NCBI RefSeq assembly: GCF_000973545.1
Contig: NZ_CP010049.1
Location: 372,001-436,000 of the forward strand
DNA length: 64,000 bases
Origin: Blochmannia endosymbiont of Camponotus (Colobopsis) obliquus
Lineage (GTDB): Bacteria > Pseudomonadota > Gammaproteobacteria > Enterobacterales > Enterobacteriaceae
Direction: 5' to 3'
The notes under the pieces were generated by a model. It had not been told where the DNA came from. It made no database searches and was given only the letters and a program-made list of their open reading frames with translations. Position numbers and translations under genes: made by a program. This document shows positions 53,639-63,276 of the stretch, one piece after another (position 1 is the stretch's first letter; each line of letters begins with the position of its first letter).

Positions 53639-53997
53639 TTAATAAAATGATTGTAAAACTTAATTTAATTGTAATTTAAATTACTATTTATATTTTAATA
53701 CCATACATTTTATTTTTCAATTATTAATAATACAACAATACAATAAACATTGTTCAGCTATTATTAGAAAATTATGTTATAATAACCGTTATCAATTTAA
53801 ATTTTAATCGTTTTATTAACGTAATAGATATTTTAATACAATTTAATTAATTTATATTTTTGTATCATGTTAAAACATTTTGCGTTATTTTTATGCAAAC
53901 ATTATTTTCAATCTAATGAAAATTAAGTAATGAAATTATATATAAATATAAAATTTTTTATTTATTAAATTTTGTGAAGTAAAATAGGTGAATTTAA
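53639..53997. other. intergenic region upstream of the suf operon
   Basis: About 360 AT-rich bases holding a candidate suf promoter (53775-53783) and a 14-base palindrome at 53671-53684 that is within chance expectation. No gene is seen. Confidence 0.5.
53775..53783 (+). promoter_or_regulatory. candidate extended -10 promoter for sufA
   Basis: TGTTATAAT matches the extended -10 consensus TGnTATAAT exactly. It is followed by ACCGTTATCAATTT, which loosely resembles half of a Fur-type operator, about 210 bases before sufA. No good -35 lies at 17 bases. In DNA this AT-rich the hexamer alone means little; the TGn extension raises it slightly. Confidence 0.3.
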
Positions 53998-54381
53998 ATG
54001 ACAATTAATTTAACAAGAAAAAATAATTCAATAATTTTACCAAAAAAAAATACTTGGCAGGGATTAAATGTTAGCAATGCCGCAATTAAACAAATTAAAT
54101 ATTTAATGAAACAACACATTGATATGCTGGGGTTACGTATTGATATTAGAAAATATGGATGCGCAGGGTTCGGTTATATTGTAGATAAGGCTACTATATC
54201 AAATAAAAAAGATTTAGTATATGAATACAATGGAGCTAAATTATTCGTTTCATTAAAAGCTATGCCATTTATTGATGGTACTCAATTAGATTATGTTAAA
54301 GAAGGTTTAAACTACATGTTTAAATTTGATAACCCTCAAGTGCAATTTATTTGTGGATGTGGACACAGTTTTAATGTTTAA
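53998..54381 (+). CDS. sufA: Fe-S cluster carrier SufA
   Basis: A-type carrier delivering clusters from SufBCD. It has 127 residues against 122 in E. coli. The three cluster cysteines are Cys55 (KYGCAGFGY), Cys119 and Cys121 (CGCGHSFNV), offset by five from E. coli 50, 114 and 116. First gene of the complete sufABCDSE operon, probably the only Fe-S assembly system in view. Confidence 0.95.
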   Translation: MTINLTRKNNSIILPKKNTWQGLNVSNAAIKQIKYLMKQHIDMLGLRIDIRKYGCAGFGYIVDKATISNKKDLVYEYNGAKLFVSLKAMPFIDGTQLDYVKEGLNYMFKFDNPQVQFICGCGHSFNV

Positions 54382-54396
54382 AGAGATAACTAATTT

Positions 54397-55896
54397 ATGA
54401 TACAAAAAAAAACAAATAATTCTAAAAAAAAATATAACGTTACTCAACAATGGTTAACGCAAAACAAAAATTATAAAGAAGGTTTTTTTACTAAAGTAAG
54501 AAATGAAGAATTAATGCATGGTATTAATGAAAAAATAATACATGCTATTTCAGAAAAACGTAATGAACCAAAGTGGATGTTAGATTTTCGCATTAACGCT
54601 TATAACGCTTGGATTAATATGAAAGAACCTCATTGGTTAAAAGCACAGTATCCAATGTTGAAATACAATAATTATTGTTATTACTCTGCTCCTGTTTGTT
54701 CAAATAATCAAGAAAAATATGCTCATCGTCCTAATATAAATAATGAAAATAAAACTAATTATTTAACTAATGAAGTAGAAGAAGCATTTAATAAATTAGG
54801 AGTGCCAGTACATGAAGGTACCGGAATAGCTGTTGATGCTATTTTCGATTCTGTATCTGTAGCTACTACGTATCGAGAAACATTGTCCAAACAAGGAATT
54901 ATTTTTTGTTCGTTTAATCAAGCTATTCATGAACATCCAGATCTAGTTCGTAAATATTTAGGTAGTGTAGTTCCATATAATGATAATTTTTTTGCTGCTC
55001 TAAATTCTTCGGTAGCTTCTGATGGAACATTTGTATATATACCCCAAAATGTACAATGTCCTATGGAACTTTCAACATATTTTCGTATTAATTCATCAAA
55101 AACAGGTCAATTTGAACGTACTATTATTATCGCTGATAAAGGTAGTTATGTAAGTTATATTGAAGGATGTTCCGCTCCGATACATAATCATAACCAACTC
55201 CATGCAGCAGTTGTAGAAATTATCCTTATGGAGCATGCTACTGTAAAATACTCTACTATTCAAAATTGGTTTTCTGGAAATAAAATCACAGAAGGAGTAT
55301 TAAATTTTGTTACCAAAAGAGCATTATGTTTGGGTGAACATTCAAAGATGTCATGGATTCAATCAGAAAACGGTTCTGCTATTACATGGAAGTATCCTAG
55401 TGTAATTTTAAAAGGAAACTATTCAATTGGCGAATTTTTTTCAGTTGCAATAACTAATAATTATCAACAAGCAGATACTGGAACTAAAATGATTCATATT
55501 GGTAAAAATACTCACTCCACTATTATTTCAAAGGGTATAGCAACTGGTAATAGCGAGAATACATATAGAGGTTTAGTGAAAGTTATACCTAACGCTATTA
55601 ATTCACGTAACTTTACACAATGTGATTCAATGCTAATTGGTGATAAATGTGGTGCTCATACTTTTCCACATATAAATATACAAAACGATTCTACTAAATT
55701 AGAACATGAAGCTACTACTTCACGTATTAGTGAAGATCAATTATTTTATTGTAAGCAACGAGGAATTAGTGAAGATAATGCTATTTCTATGATTGTAAAT
55801 GGATTTTGTAAAGATGTTTTTTCTAAATTACCTTTAGAGTTTGCTGTAGAAGCACAAAAATTATTAAACATCAGTCTTGAACACAGCATAGGTTAA
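54397..55896 (+). CDS. sufB: Fe-S scaffold subunit SufB
   Basis: Scaffold on which the nascent cluster is built with SufC and SufD. It has 499 residues against 495 in E. coli. The C-terminal EHEATTSRISEDQLFYCKQRGIS region carries the conserved cysteine, and INGFCKDVF-type (VNGFCKDVF) and LEFAVEAQKLL segments close the protein. It lies 15 bases after sufA. Confidence 0.97.
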   Translation: MIQKKTNNSKKKYNVTQQWLTQNKNYKEGFFTKVRNEELMHGINEKIIHAISEKRNEPKWMLDFRINAYNAWINMKEPHWLKAQYPMLKYNNYCYYSAPVCSNNQEKYAHRPNINNENKTNYLTNEVEEAFNKLGVPVHEGTGIAVDAIFDSVSVATTYRETLSKQGIIFCSFNQAIHEHPDLVRKYLGSVVPYNDNFFAALNSSVASDGTFVYIPQNVQCPMELSTYFRINSSKTGQFERTIIIADKGSYVSYIEGCSAPIHNHNQLHAAVVEIILMEHATVKYSTIQNWFSGNKITEGVLNFVTKRALCLGEHSKMSWIQSENGSAITWKYPSVILKGNYSIGEFFSVAITNNYQQADTGTKMIHIGKNTHSTIISKGIATGNSENTYRGLVKVIPNAINSRNFTQCDSMLIGDKCGAHTFPHINIQNDSTKLEHEATTSRISEDQLFYCKQRGISEDNAISMIVNGFCKDVFSKLPLEFAVEAQKLLNISLEHSIG

Positions 55897-55979
55897 ATAC
55901 AATAATCAATAATACAATTTATATAACATAAGTTTGTAAATTGCAGTAAACGGTACGTGTTAAACAAAAGGCATTATAT

Positions 55980-56720
55980 ATGTTAATAATTGACAAATTA
56001 AAAATTGGTATAGAAAATAAAATTATTCTTCATGAAATTAATCTACATATACAACCTGGTGAAATACATGTAGTTATGGGTCCTAATGGTTCAGGAAAAA
56101 GTACTTTAGCTGCTACTCTTGTTGGTCATAAAAATTATATAATAAAAGCAGGTAAAATCTTATTTAAAAATCATGATTTACTTTCCTTAAAACCAGAAGA
56201 ACGAGCAGGAGAAGGTGTTTTTATAGCTTTTCAATATCCGATAGAAATACCTGGTGTAAATAATCAATTTTTTTTGGAATGTTCATTAAATGCAATACGT
56301 AAATACCGTGGTCAAGTATCTTTAGATCATTTTGAATTTATTGATCTTGTTGAATCTAAATTAAAATTATTAAAAATGTCTAAAAGCTTATTAAAACGAT
56401 CAGTCAATGTAGGTTTTTCTGGTGGGGAAAAAAAACGTAATGATATTTTACAGATGGTTTTATTAGAACCATCATTATGCATTTTAGATGAAACTGATTC
56501 AGGATTAGATGTTGATGCAGTAAAAATTGTAGCACATGGAATTAATATATTACGTAAAACAACACGTTCATTTATTATTATTACTCATTATCAAAAAATT
56601 TTAGAATATATTAAACCTGATTTTGTGCATCTTTTATATAAAGGTCATATTGTAAAATCTGGCGATATACGTTTAGCAAAAATAATTGAGGAACAAGGTT
56701 ATGGTTGGTTGGACAAATAA
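55980..56720 (+). CDS. sufC: Fe-S assembly ATPase SufC
   Basis: ABC-type ATPase of the SufBC2D scaffold. It has 246 residues against 248 in E. coli. Walker A is GPNGSGKST at 34-42, the signature region FSGGEKKRNDILQM and Walker B LCILDETDSGLDVDA follow. The last 20 bases overlap sufD, an arrangement also seen in E. coli. Confidence 0.97.
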   Translation: MLIIDKLKIGIENKIILHEINLHIQPGEIHVVMGPNGSGKSTLAATLVGHKNYIIKAGKILFKNHDLLSLKPEERAGEGVFIAFQYPIEIPGVNNQFFLECSLNAIRKYRGQVSLDHFEFIDLVESKLKLLKMSKSLLKRSVNVGFSGGEKKRNDILQMVLLEPSLCILDETDSGLDVDAVKIVAHGINILRKTTRSFIIITHYQKILEYIKPDFVHLLYKGHIVKSGDIRLAKIIEEQGYGWLDK

Positions 56721-57984
56721 AAATGGAAGCGTATTAGAACAATGGTATGATTTATTTAAAAAAAACAATAATTTTCATTCATTACAAAAAAGCGCACATT
56801 GGAAAAAAATAAAAAAAATTGGCATTCCAAACTATACAGACGAAAAATGGAAAAATATTCCCTTAAAACGTTTTTTATCACATACTTTTGTTTCTTCTAT
56901 TAATCAAGAACTAAGTATGTCCCAATGTAATGATTGTGCTTTAAATTTGGATGCTTATCGATTAGTATTTATAAATGGTTATTATTCTTCACTTTTAAGT
57001 AATACTGAAACGGGATACTGGAAAATCACAACAAATCAAAAAAATAACAAAATACTTCCAGAACCAATTCAATCAGATTTTTTTTTACATTTAACAGAAT
57101 TATTAAATAATAAAATTATTTATATTTTTTTACCTAACGGTAAACGAGCAGACAAACCTTTGTATTTATTGCATATTAATTCAGGAAATGAAAATATAAA
57201 TACATTGACTACTTCACATTATCGTCATCATATCGAAATTGCATCTAGTGCTTGCGGTAAAATAATAGAACATTTTGTGAGTATAAATCAATATGGTTCC
57301 TACAACGGAGCTCGTACATCAATTATAGTAAAAGATAACGCAAATTTTAGTCATATTAAATTAGTCCATGAAAATCAAGCTAGTTACCATTTTTCACATA
57401 ATGATATTCATGCTGGATATAAAACTAAAATTCAAAGTAATACATTTATCATATTAGGAGCAGGAATAACTCGTCATCAAACTAGTGTGAAATTGAATCA
57501 TAAAGAGACATACTTATCAATTAATAGTTTAATATTTCCCTCTAATGAAGAAATTAATAACATAATAACATATGTAGAACATAATGAAGAACATTGTTTA
57601 AGTCAACAATTGCATAAAATAATTGCTTGTGATAATGGAAGAGGTATATTCGATGGTTTAATTAAAGTAGCTAAAAATGCTATTAAAAGTGATGGTTGGA
57701 TGATGAACAATAATTTATTGTTAGATAAACATGCACAAATCATTTCTAAGCCACAATTAGAAATTTATGCTGATGATGTTAAATGCAGTCATGGTGTAAC
57801 TATAGGCAATATTAATGAAGATCAAATATTTTATTTACGTACAAGAGGTATTTCATACAAAAAAGCCTTGAAAATGATGATTTATGCGTTTATTTATGAA
57901 ATAATTGAAATAACTGATAATACAGTAATTGCTGAAAATATCATAAAACATATTATGCATATTTTACAAAGGATTATAAAATGA
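56701..57984 (+). CDS. sufD: Fe-S scaffold subunit SufD
   Basis: SufB paralogue needed for iron acquisition by the scaffold. ATG 56701 lies within the sufC end and gives 427 residues (E. coli 423) beginning MVGWTNKNGSVLEQW; a further start at 56686 adds five residues and is less likely. The VKCSHGVTIG motif carries the functional histidine. Its stop overlaps sufS in an ATGA junction. Confidence 0.95.
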   Translation: MVGWTNKNGSVLEQWYDLFKKNNNFHSLQKSAHWKKIKKIGIPNYTDEKWKNIPLKRFLSHTFVSSINQELSMSQCNDCALNLDAYRLVFINGYYSSLLSNTETGYWKITTNQKNNKILPEPIQSDFFLHLTELLNNKIIYIFLPNGKRADKPLYLLHINSGNENINTLTTSHYRHHIEIASSACGKIIEHFVSINQYGSYNGARTSIIVKDNANFSHIKLVHENQASYHFSHNDIHAGYKTKIQSNTFIILGAGITRHQTSVKLNHKETYLSINSLIFPSNEEINNIITYVEHNEEHCLSQQLHKIIACDNGRGIFDGLIKVAKNAIKSDGWMMNNNLLLDKHAQIISKPQLEIYADDVKCSHGVTIGNINEDQIFYLRTRGISYKKALKMMIYAFIYEIIEITDNTVIAENIIKHIMHILQRIIK

Positions 57985-59222
57985 TTTATCCCATTACACA
58001 AATAAGATCTGATTTTCCTATAATAAATAAATTAATCAATAATCAACAGTTCACTTATTTAGATAGTGCAGCAAGTGCTCAAAAGCCTAATGTTGTTATA
58101 AAATGTCTAAACAATTTTTATAGTCATGAGTATGCTACTGCGCATCGAGGTATATATTCATTAAGCAGACAAGCTACCATATGTATGGAAGAAGTAAGAG
58201 AACAAATAGCCAAATTTATTAATGCATCTTCATTAGAAGAAATTATTTTTACTAAAAGTACTACCGAAGGAATTAATTTAATAGCCAACAGTTGTGGTGA
58301 GAAATATTTAAAAGCAGGTGATAATATCCTTATCACTGAAATGGAACATCATTCGAATATAGTTCCTTGGCAAATATTGGCTAAAAAAAAACAATTAATA
58401 ATAAAATATATTCCATTAACATATGATGGAAAGTTAGATATTTCTTTTTTACCTAAGCTTATAGATCAACGTACACAATTGGTAGCAATAACTCAATTAT
58501 CCAACGTTATTGGTACTTTAAATCCTTTGTCTAGTATTATTAATCAAATACGTAAAATAAAAAATATTTTAATATTAGTAGATGGAGCTCAGGGCATAGC
58601 ACATTCTAAAATAGATGTGCAAAAAATTGATTGTGATTTTTATGTTTTTTCCGGTCATAAAATTTATGGCCCTACCGGTATAGGTATTCTTTATGGAAAA
58701 AAAAAATTATTAGACAATATGCCTCCATGGGAAGTTGGAGGGGGTATGATTCAAGAGGTTAACCTTACTAAAGGTACTACTTTTTTAGATGCTCCTTGGA
58801 AATTTGAAGCAGGTACGGCAAACATCACCGGTATATTAGGTTTAGGAGAAGCTGTAAAATATATTAACACTGTGGGTTTAGATTTAATTTTTAATCATGA
58901 AAATGAATTGATGCAATATGTAATAAAACATTTAAGGGAAATTCCCGACATCATCATATATGGTCCCACTGATCGGGTTGGTGTAATTGCTTTTAATATT
59001 GGTAAATTACATTCTTATGATATTGGAATTTTTTTAGATCAAAATGCTATTGCCATACGTACTGGACATCATTGTGCTATGCCATTAATGAATTTTTTTA
59101 ACGTATCAAGCATGTGCCGTGTTTCACTAGCAATGTATAATAACAAAGATGACATTGATCGATTAATAAATGGATTATTAAAAACACAAGATCTTCTTAA
59201 TAAAAAAACACTTTTAAGGTAA
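57981..59222 (+). CDS. sufS: cysteine desulfurase SufS
   Basis: PLP enzyme taking sulfur from cysteine for SufE. It has 413 residues against 406 in E. coli. The PLP lysine is Lys227 in FSGHKIYGPTG; the persulfide cysteine lies in RTGHHCAMP near the C-terminus. The MEHHSNIVPWQ and DGAQG motifs are present. It overlaps sufD by 4 bases. Confidence 0.97.
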   Translation: MIYPITQIRSDFPIINKLINNQQFTYLDSAASAQKPNVVIKCLNNFYSHEYATAHRGIYSLSRQATICMEEVREQIAKFINASSLEEIIFTKSTTEGINLIANSCGEKYLKAGDNILITEMEHHSNIVPWQILAKKKQLIIKYIPLTYDGKLDISFLPKLIDQRTQLVAITQLSNVIGTLNPLSSIINQIRKIKNILILVDGAQGIAHSKIDVQKIDCDFYVFSGHKIYGPTGIGILYGKKKLLDNMPPWEVGGGMIQEVNLTKGTTFLDAPWKFEAGTANITGILGLGEAVKYINTVGLDLIFNHENELMQYVIKHLREIPDIIIYGPTDRVGVIAFNIGKLHSYDIGIFLDQNAIAIRTGHHCAMPLMNFFNVSSMCRVSLAMYNNKDDIDRLINGLLKTQDLLNKKTLLR

Positions 59223-59242
59223 AATACATATAAAATATATTA

Positions 59243-59668
59243 ATGAATTTACTTGATAAAAATACATTACTGAAGAACTTTCTTCGATGTGAAAATTGGG
59301 AAGAAAAATATTTATATATTATTACATTAGGTAATAATTTATCTCCTGCCCCAAATAATATACATTCTTCTAAATTTTTAGTACCAGGATGTCAAAGTAA
59401 AACTTGGATAATGGTATTAACTGATAATCATACCAACGTACAGTTGTATGGAGATAGTAACTCTTCAATTGTAAAAGGTATTATCGCTATAATATTTATT
59501 ATATATCAAGGTTTAACACTAAAAGAAATCATTAAATTAGATGTGAGTCCATTTATCAAAAAATTAAATTTACATCAAAATTTAACTTTTACTCGAACAC
59601 AAGGTTTAGGTGATATTATTCGTACACTACGTAAACAAGCTATATGTAATATGACTAAATATCATTGA
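59243..59668 (+). CDS. sufE: sulfur acceptor SufE
   Basis: Accepts persulfide from SufS and passes it to SufB. It has 141 residues against 138 in E. coli. The acceptor is Cys50 in VPGCQSKTW (E. coli Cys51), and the C-terminal GLGDIIRTLRKQA is conserved. Last gene of the suf operon. Confidence 0.95.
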   Translation: MNLLDKNTLLKNFLRCENWEEKYLYIITLGNNLSPAPNNIHSSKFLVPGCQSKTWIMVLTDNHTNVQLYGDSNSSIVKGIIAIIFIIYQGLTLKEIIKLDVSPFIKKLNLHQNLTFTRTQGLGDIIRTLRKQAICNMTKYH

Positions 59669-59889
59669 TAAATATATAATACAATTCTTAATTCAAGCTT
59701 TTATTATATATAATCAAGAATTTTCATATCCGAATATATTATAAAAAATCTTCTGCAATAAAACTCACAACAATATTGTTAAGTAAGTAATAACTTATTA
59801 GTTTTGATTTAATGATATCACTATAAACAAAAATAGACAATGCCATATACTAAAAAATGTAATTTTAATGATTAACATTTTATGCAAAA

Positions 59890-59962
59890 TGCGTCCTGAT
59901 GGATTTGAACCATCGACCTCTATCAAGTCAGGATAGCACTCTACCAACTGAGCTAAGAACGC
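59890..59962 (-). tRNA. tRNA-Val (anticodon GAC)
   Basis: Minus-strand 73-base cloverleaf starting GCGTTCTTAGCTC. The CTGACTT loop gives anticodon GAC, closed by a CTATC/GATAG stem, with a T arm GATGG/CCATC and discriminator A73. The acceptor has one T-G wobble (5-68). CCA is not encoded. In E. coli valVW (anticodon GAC) also lie between ribE and the suf operon. Confidence 0.95.
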
Positions 59963-60328
59963 ATTATTAATTGTATTTTAAAAGTTTATTGTGAATAATA
60001 AACTTTTTAACATTTCGATGCTTATTTTGTCATGTTATTAAAATAAAAGACCACAATTAACATTGATCTTAACACAATAGTATATATTATCAATTATTAT
60101 GTTTATTAAAATATCTTTATCTATGTAATATCAAATAAATACTATTTTATACTTTGTACAAACATTTTTTTAGATATTCAATTATTCAAAAAAAATCATT
60201 TAACTAACCAACTATTAAATTGAATAATTATACAAACATTTTTAATCTAACAAATATTTATAAAAAAATAAATATAATTAATAAAATACAAAATCATACA
60301 GATAATATTTCTAATAAGATTGCAATTT
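59963..60328. other. gene-free stretch between tRNA-Val and the ribE remnant
   Basis: About 365 AT-rich bases. In E. coli mdtK lies here; nothing of it is readable. Confidence 0.45.
59980..60007. repeat. inverted repeat just upstream of tRNA-Val
   Basis: Perfect 11-base arms AAAAGTTTATT and AATAAACTTTT around GTGAAT, 18 bases before the tRNA 5' end. It could be an AT-only terminator or part of the tRNA promoter region. Several repeats of this strength are expected by chance in the window. Confidence 0.3.
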
Positions 60329-60897
60329 ATATTTACAGAAATTTTACAAATTACTGCATTTATTATCAATATTATAAAAAACTTTGATATGCATATAATT
60401 AAATTATCTAATAATTCATTAAAAAATTTAAAATCTAGATTATTCGTTTCTTACAATGGACATTGCTTAACTATAAATAAAATAAAAAAATCAGTAAATT
60501 GTGATAATATGCAAAAACGCTTAATTTTAACTAATATAACAACATTATGCATAAAAGATATTATTAATTGAGAACAATTCACATCACTAAGTAAAAGTAG
60601 GCAAGCATTTAATATATGAATATATCATTCTGTACAATTAAGATAAATAAAATTATATTTATAGCAAAATAATCAAAAAAATATGGTTTAGAATAAAATA
60701 AGAATATAAATAAAAAAGTTATAAAAATATCTTATATGTAAAAGATTAATTGATGTTAATGCTGTTAATTTAACTATATATAAAGTTATTAAAAATTAAT
60801 TTTATGTTTCTTTAATACCAAAACTTTAAAAATATTACTAATTTAAGTATTAAATAATTTGGAGATATTTTACAAAAATATCGAAACAAACATATAA
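60329..60897 (+). pseudogene. ribE: riboflavin synthase (ribE/ribC) pseudogene
   Basis: The plus strand reads as a decayed riboflavin synthase alpha chain. The original start appears to be ATA at 60329 (then FTEILQ, matching E. coli MFTGIVQ). The following open stretch to 60571 contains IIKLSNNSLKNL and YNGHCLTINKI, matching VVELPDHMLDGL and HNGCCLTVTEI. After the stop at 60569, reading through gives IN-stop-EQFTSLS (VNVERAAKFS), KIWFRI (QIWFKV), then in another frame IDVNAVNLTIYKV (IGIDGISLTVGEV), then FYVSLIPKTL (FCVHLIPETL). At least seven stops and one frameshift interrupt it. Position between tRNA-Val and grxD agrees with E. coli order. Confidence 0.88.
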
Positions 60898-61142
60898 AAA
60901 CGCATGCCATGATAAATACTATTAAGCGTATAGTATTTTGATCAAATATTTATTAAACCAGATAGGGTGACTTTATAAAAAATTTTTAAATATTTAAGTT
61001 TTTATTTTAATGTTTATTATATTTTATAATTCAAGTTTCTTATCTTTATAATTATTTTTACATTGTATGTGTTAAAAATTTAAAAAAATGATATCATACA
61101 GAATATATGAAACATTAATTTTATTATGGTTGTACATAAAAT

Positions 61143-61484
61143 ATGACTTTTACAATTAAAAAAATCAAAAAACAAATTACCGATAATCCTATTATCTTAT
61201 ATATGAAAGGGTCTCCAACACTACCTAATTGTGGTTTTTCTGCTAAAGCAGCTCACATTTTATCGGCTTGTAGCAATAAACATTTTACTTATATAGATGT
61301 TTTGGTAAATCCAGATATTCGTACTGAATTACCAAAAATTGCTGGTTGGCCTACTTTCCCACAATTGTGGATTGATGGTAATTTGATAGGCGGGTGCGAT
61401 ATTATTATTGATTTGTATAGAACAGGGGAGCTACAAAATCTTATTAACAAAACTTTAGCGAAACATAATATAAAAGATCTTTAA
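61143..61484 (+). CDS. grxD: monothiol glutaredoxin GrxD
   Basis: CGFS-type glutaredoxin binding a glutathione-ligated [2Fe-2S] cluster, acting in Fe-S trafficking. It has 113 residues against 115 in E. coli. The active cysteine is Cys30 in PNCGFSAKAA, with GWPTFPQLWIDGNLIGGCD forming the glutathione site. It complements the upstream suf operon. Genes lying between ribE and grxD in E. coli (cfa, purR, sodB, mepH) are absent. Confidence 0.96.
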   Translation: MTFTIKKIKKQITDNPIILYMKGSPTLPNCGFSAKAAHILSACSNKHFTYIDVLVNPDIRTELPKIAGWPTFPQLWIDGNLIGGCDIIIDLYRTGELQNLINKTLAKHNIKDL

Positions 61485-61622
61485 TACATCATTTAGTATT
61501 AAGTTTTGTAATTGTAGTATAATAAACTATGAATCGATGGGTTGTGTTGCTTTTTTTTTCAAAATTTACAATCCATATGTTAACTTAATAAATGAATTTT
61601 TTTGTTTTTTTATATTTGTATT

Positions 61623-62258
61623 TTATACAGATACAGGCCAGCCTCCTAACCTTTTCCAACGATTAACTAATTCACAAAATAAAATTGCTGTTCGTTCAGT
61701 ATCATATAATGCAGAATGTGCTTTATTATTATCAAAAATAATGCCTGCACATATACATGCTTTTGCTAATACCGTTTGTCCTAAAACTAAACCACTTAAA
61801 GTAGCAGTATCAAATGTTACAAAAGGATGAAAGGGATTATATTTAAAATCAGATCGCTCAATAGCTGCCATTAAAAAACTATGATCAAAAGCAGCGTTAT
61901 GAGCAACAAGAATAGCACGATTACAATCTTGATTTTTAATACCTTTATTGACCATGTTGAAAATTTTGCTTAAAGCTTCATATTCTGTAACAGCAGAACG
62001 CAGAGGATTATATGGATCAATACCATTAAAAGCTAATGCGGATGCTTGTAAAATAGCTCCAGGAAAAGATTTAATATGAAAATGTATTGCATCATCCATT
62101 TCTAACCAACCATTAACATCCATTTTTAATGTAATAGCAGCAATTTCAAGTAAAGCATCAGTGTTAGCATTCAATCCGGCTGTTTCTACATCAATGACTA
62201 CAGGATAAAAACCACGAAAACGAGCGTTAAGAGTATTATGATCTTCTTTTATAACCAT
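61623..62258 (-). CDS. rnt: ribonuclease T
   Basis: DEDD-family 3' exonuclease trimming tRNA and 5S/23S rRNA ends. It has 211 residues against 215 in E. coli. Catalytic Asp23 and Glu25 lie in [11 protein letters not shown], and the second pair in [11 protein letters not shown]. Relevant here because none of the four tRNA genes encodes CCA, so 3' trimming and CCA addition are both needed. Confidence 0.96.
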   Translation of the reverse strand: MVIKEDHNTLNARFRGFYPVVIDVETAGLNANTDALLEIAAITLKMDVNGWLEMDDAIHFHIKSFPGAILQASALAFNGIDPYNPLRSAVTEYEALSKIFNMVNKGIKNQDCNRAILVAHNAAFDHSFLMAAIERSDFKYNPFHPFVTFDTATLSGLVLGQTVLAKACICAGIIFDNNKAHSALYDTERTAILFCELVNRWKRLGGWPVSV

Positions 62259-62835
62259 GTTAATTTTATTAAAATACTAAAATATTAAATATTAAAAAAA
62301 TGGTTACTATAAGTATAGTAAATGTTTTAAATAAAATTATGCTACTTCATTTTTCATAAAAGTTAAAAACAAGAAAAATAGTATTATACATTATGTGTAA
62401 ATCAAATCTACAAAAAATATACTATATACCAAATCTTTTGATTGTAATTTTAATATAAATATTCATGAAAATTTATAAGTATATAATCAAAATTTATAAT
62501 GCCTATAAATATATATGTTATATTAATAAATGTTTTTATACTTTATAATGTTAATTAAATTATTAAATAATTACTAATAGTAGGATATTACTTACATATA
62601 AAATTAATTAAATATTGTTTTTTGACTATCAAATTGAAATGAACTTTATTTTTTTAAAAAATAAAATATGATAGACTCATACTAATATTAAATTAATAAA
62701 ATACATAATAATATTTACAATTGAAAATTATATTCAATATTTTATTCAAGTAAAATATATTTTACATTATCTGATCTTAATCAAAATATATCTAATAAGT
62801 TAATTATTAATTACAACATAGAGAGGAGAAAAAAA
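62259..62835. other. divergent region between rnt and slyA
   Basis: About 580 AT-rich bases with no gene; it should hold both promoters. A candidate for slyA is listed at 62622-62650. E. coli genes between rnt and slyA (lhr is on the other side; gloA, nemA and others here) are not recognisable. Confidence 0.5.
62622..62650 (+). promoter_or_regulatory. candidate slyA promoter
   Basis: TTGACT at 62622-62627, a 17-base spacer, then TTTATT at 62645-62650: 5/6 and 4/6 to the sigma-70 consensus, about 185 bases before slyA. Such matches are frequent in AT-rich DNA, so this is weak. Confidence 0.25.
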
Positions 62836-63276
62836 TTGGAATTATCTTTAGGATCAAATTTAGCACGGTTAGTTAGAGTATGGCGTGCTTTAATTGATTA
62901 TCATTTAAAACCATTAGAACTTACACAAACTCATTGGATTACATTATATAATATTTGTCAGCTACCTCCTGAACAATCACAAATTCAATTAGCTAAAGCT
63001 ATAGGTATTGAACAGCCATCTTTAGTACGAACATTAGATCAATTAGAGGAGAAAGGATTGATCACGCGTCATACATGCATAAATGATAGACGTGCTAAAA
63101 GAATTAAGTTAACTGAATCTGCTAAACCTGTAATTAAAGAAGTAAATAATGTAATTAGTAATATTCGTAACGAAGTATTAAATGGAATAAGTTCAAACGA
63201 TCTTGAATTACTTAATATCATGCTTACAAAATTAGAAAAAAATATTTCCAAACTAAATAATATTATTCAACATTAA
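62836..63276 (+). CDS. slyA: MarR-family transcriptional regulator SlyA
   Basis: Winged-helix dimeric regulator that in enterics counters H-NS and controls envelope and virulence genes. It has 146 residues, near the E. coli length. The start is TTG 62836, well placed behind a GAGAGGAG ribosome site at 62821-62828; enteric slyA also starts with TTG. The DNA-binding core [20 protein letters not shown] continuing into [10 protein letters not shown], and [11 protein letters not shown] (the wing), are nearly unchanged. It is the only transcription factor gene in the window. Confidence 0.96.
   Translation: MELSLGSNLARLVRVWRALIDYHLKPLELTQTHWITLYNICQLPPEQSQIQLAKAIGIEQPSLVRTLDQLEEKGLITRHTCINDRRAKRIKLTESAKPVIKEVNNVISNIRNEVLNGISSNDLELLNIMLTKLEKNISKLNNIIQH

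Noticed and set aside
60320..60571. 83-codon plus-strand frame that could be called a hypothetical protein
   Set aside because: It matches the N-terminal part of riboflavin synthase and the match continues past its stop, so it is a pseudogene fragment.
61537..61830. 97-codon plus-strand frame after grxD
   Set aside because: Most of it is antisense to rnt, whose catalytic motifs are clear on the other strand; no family resemblance.
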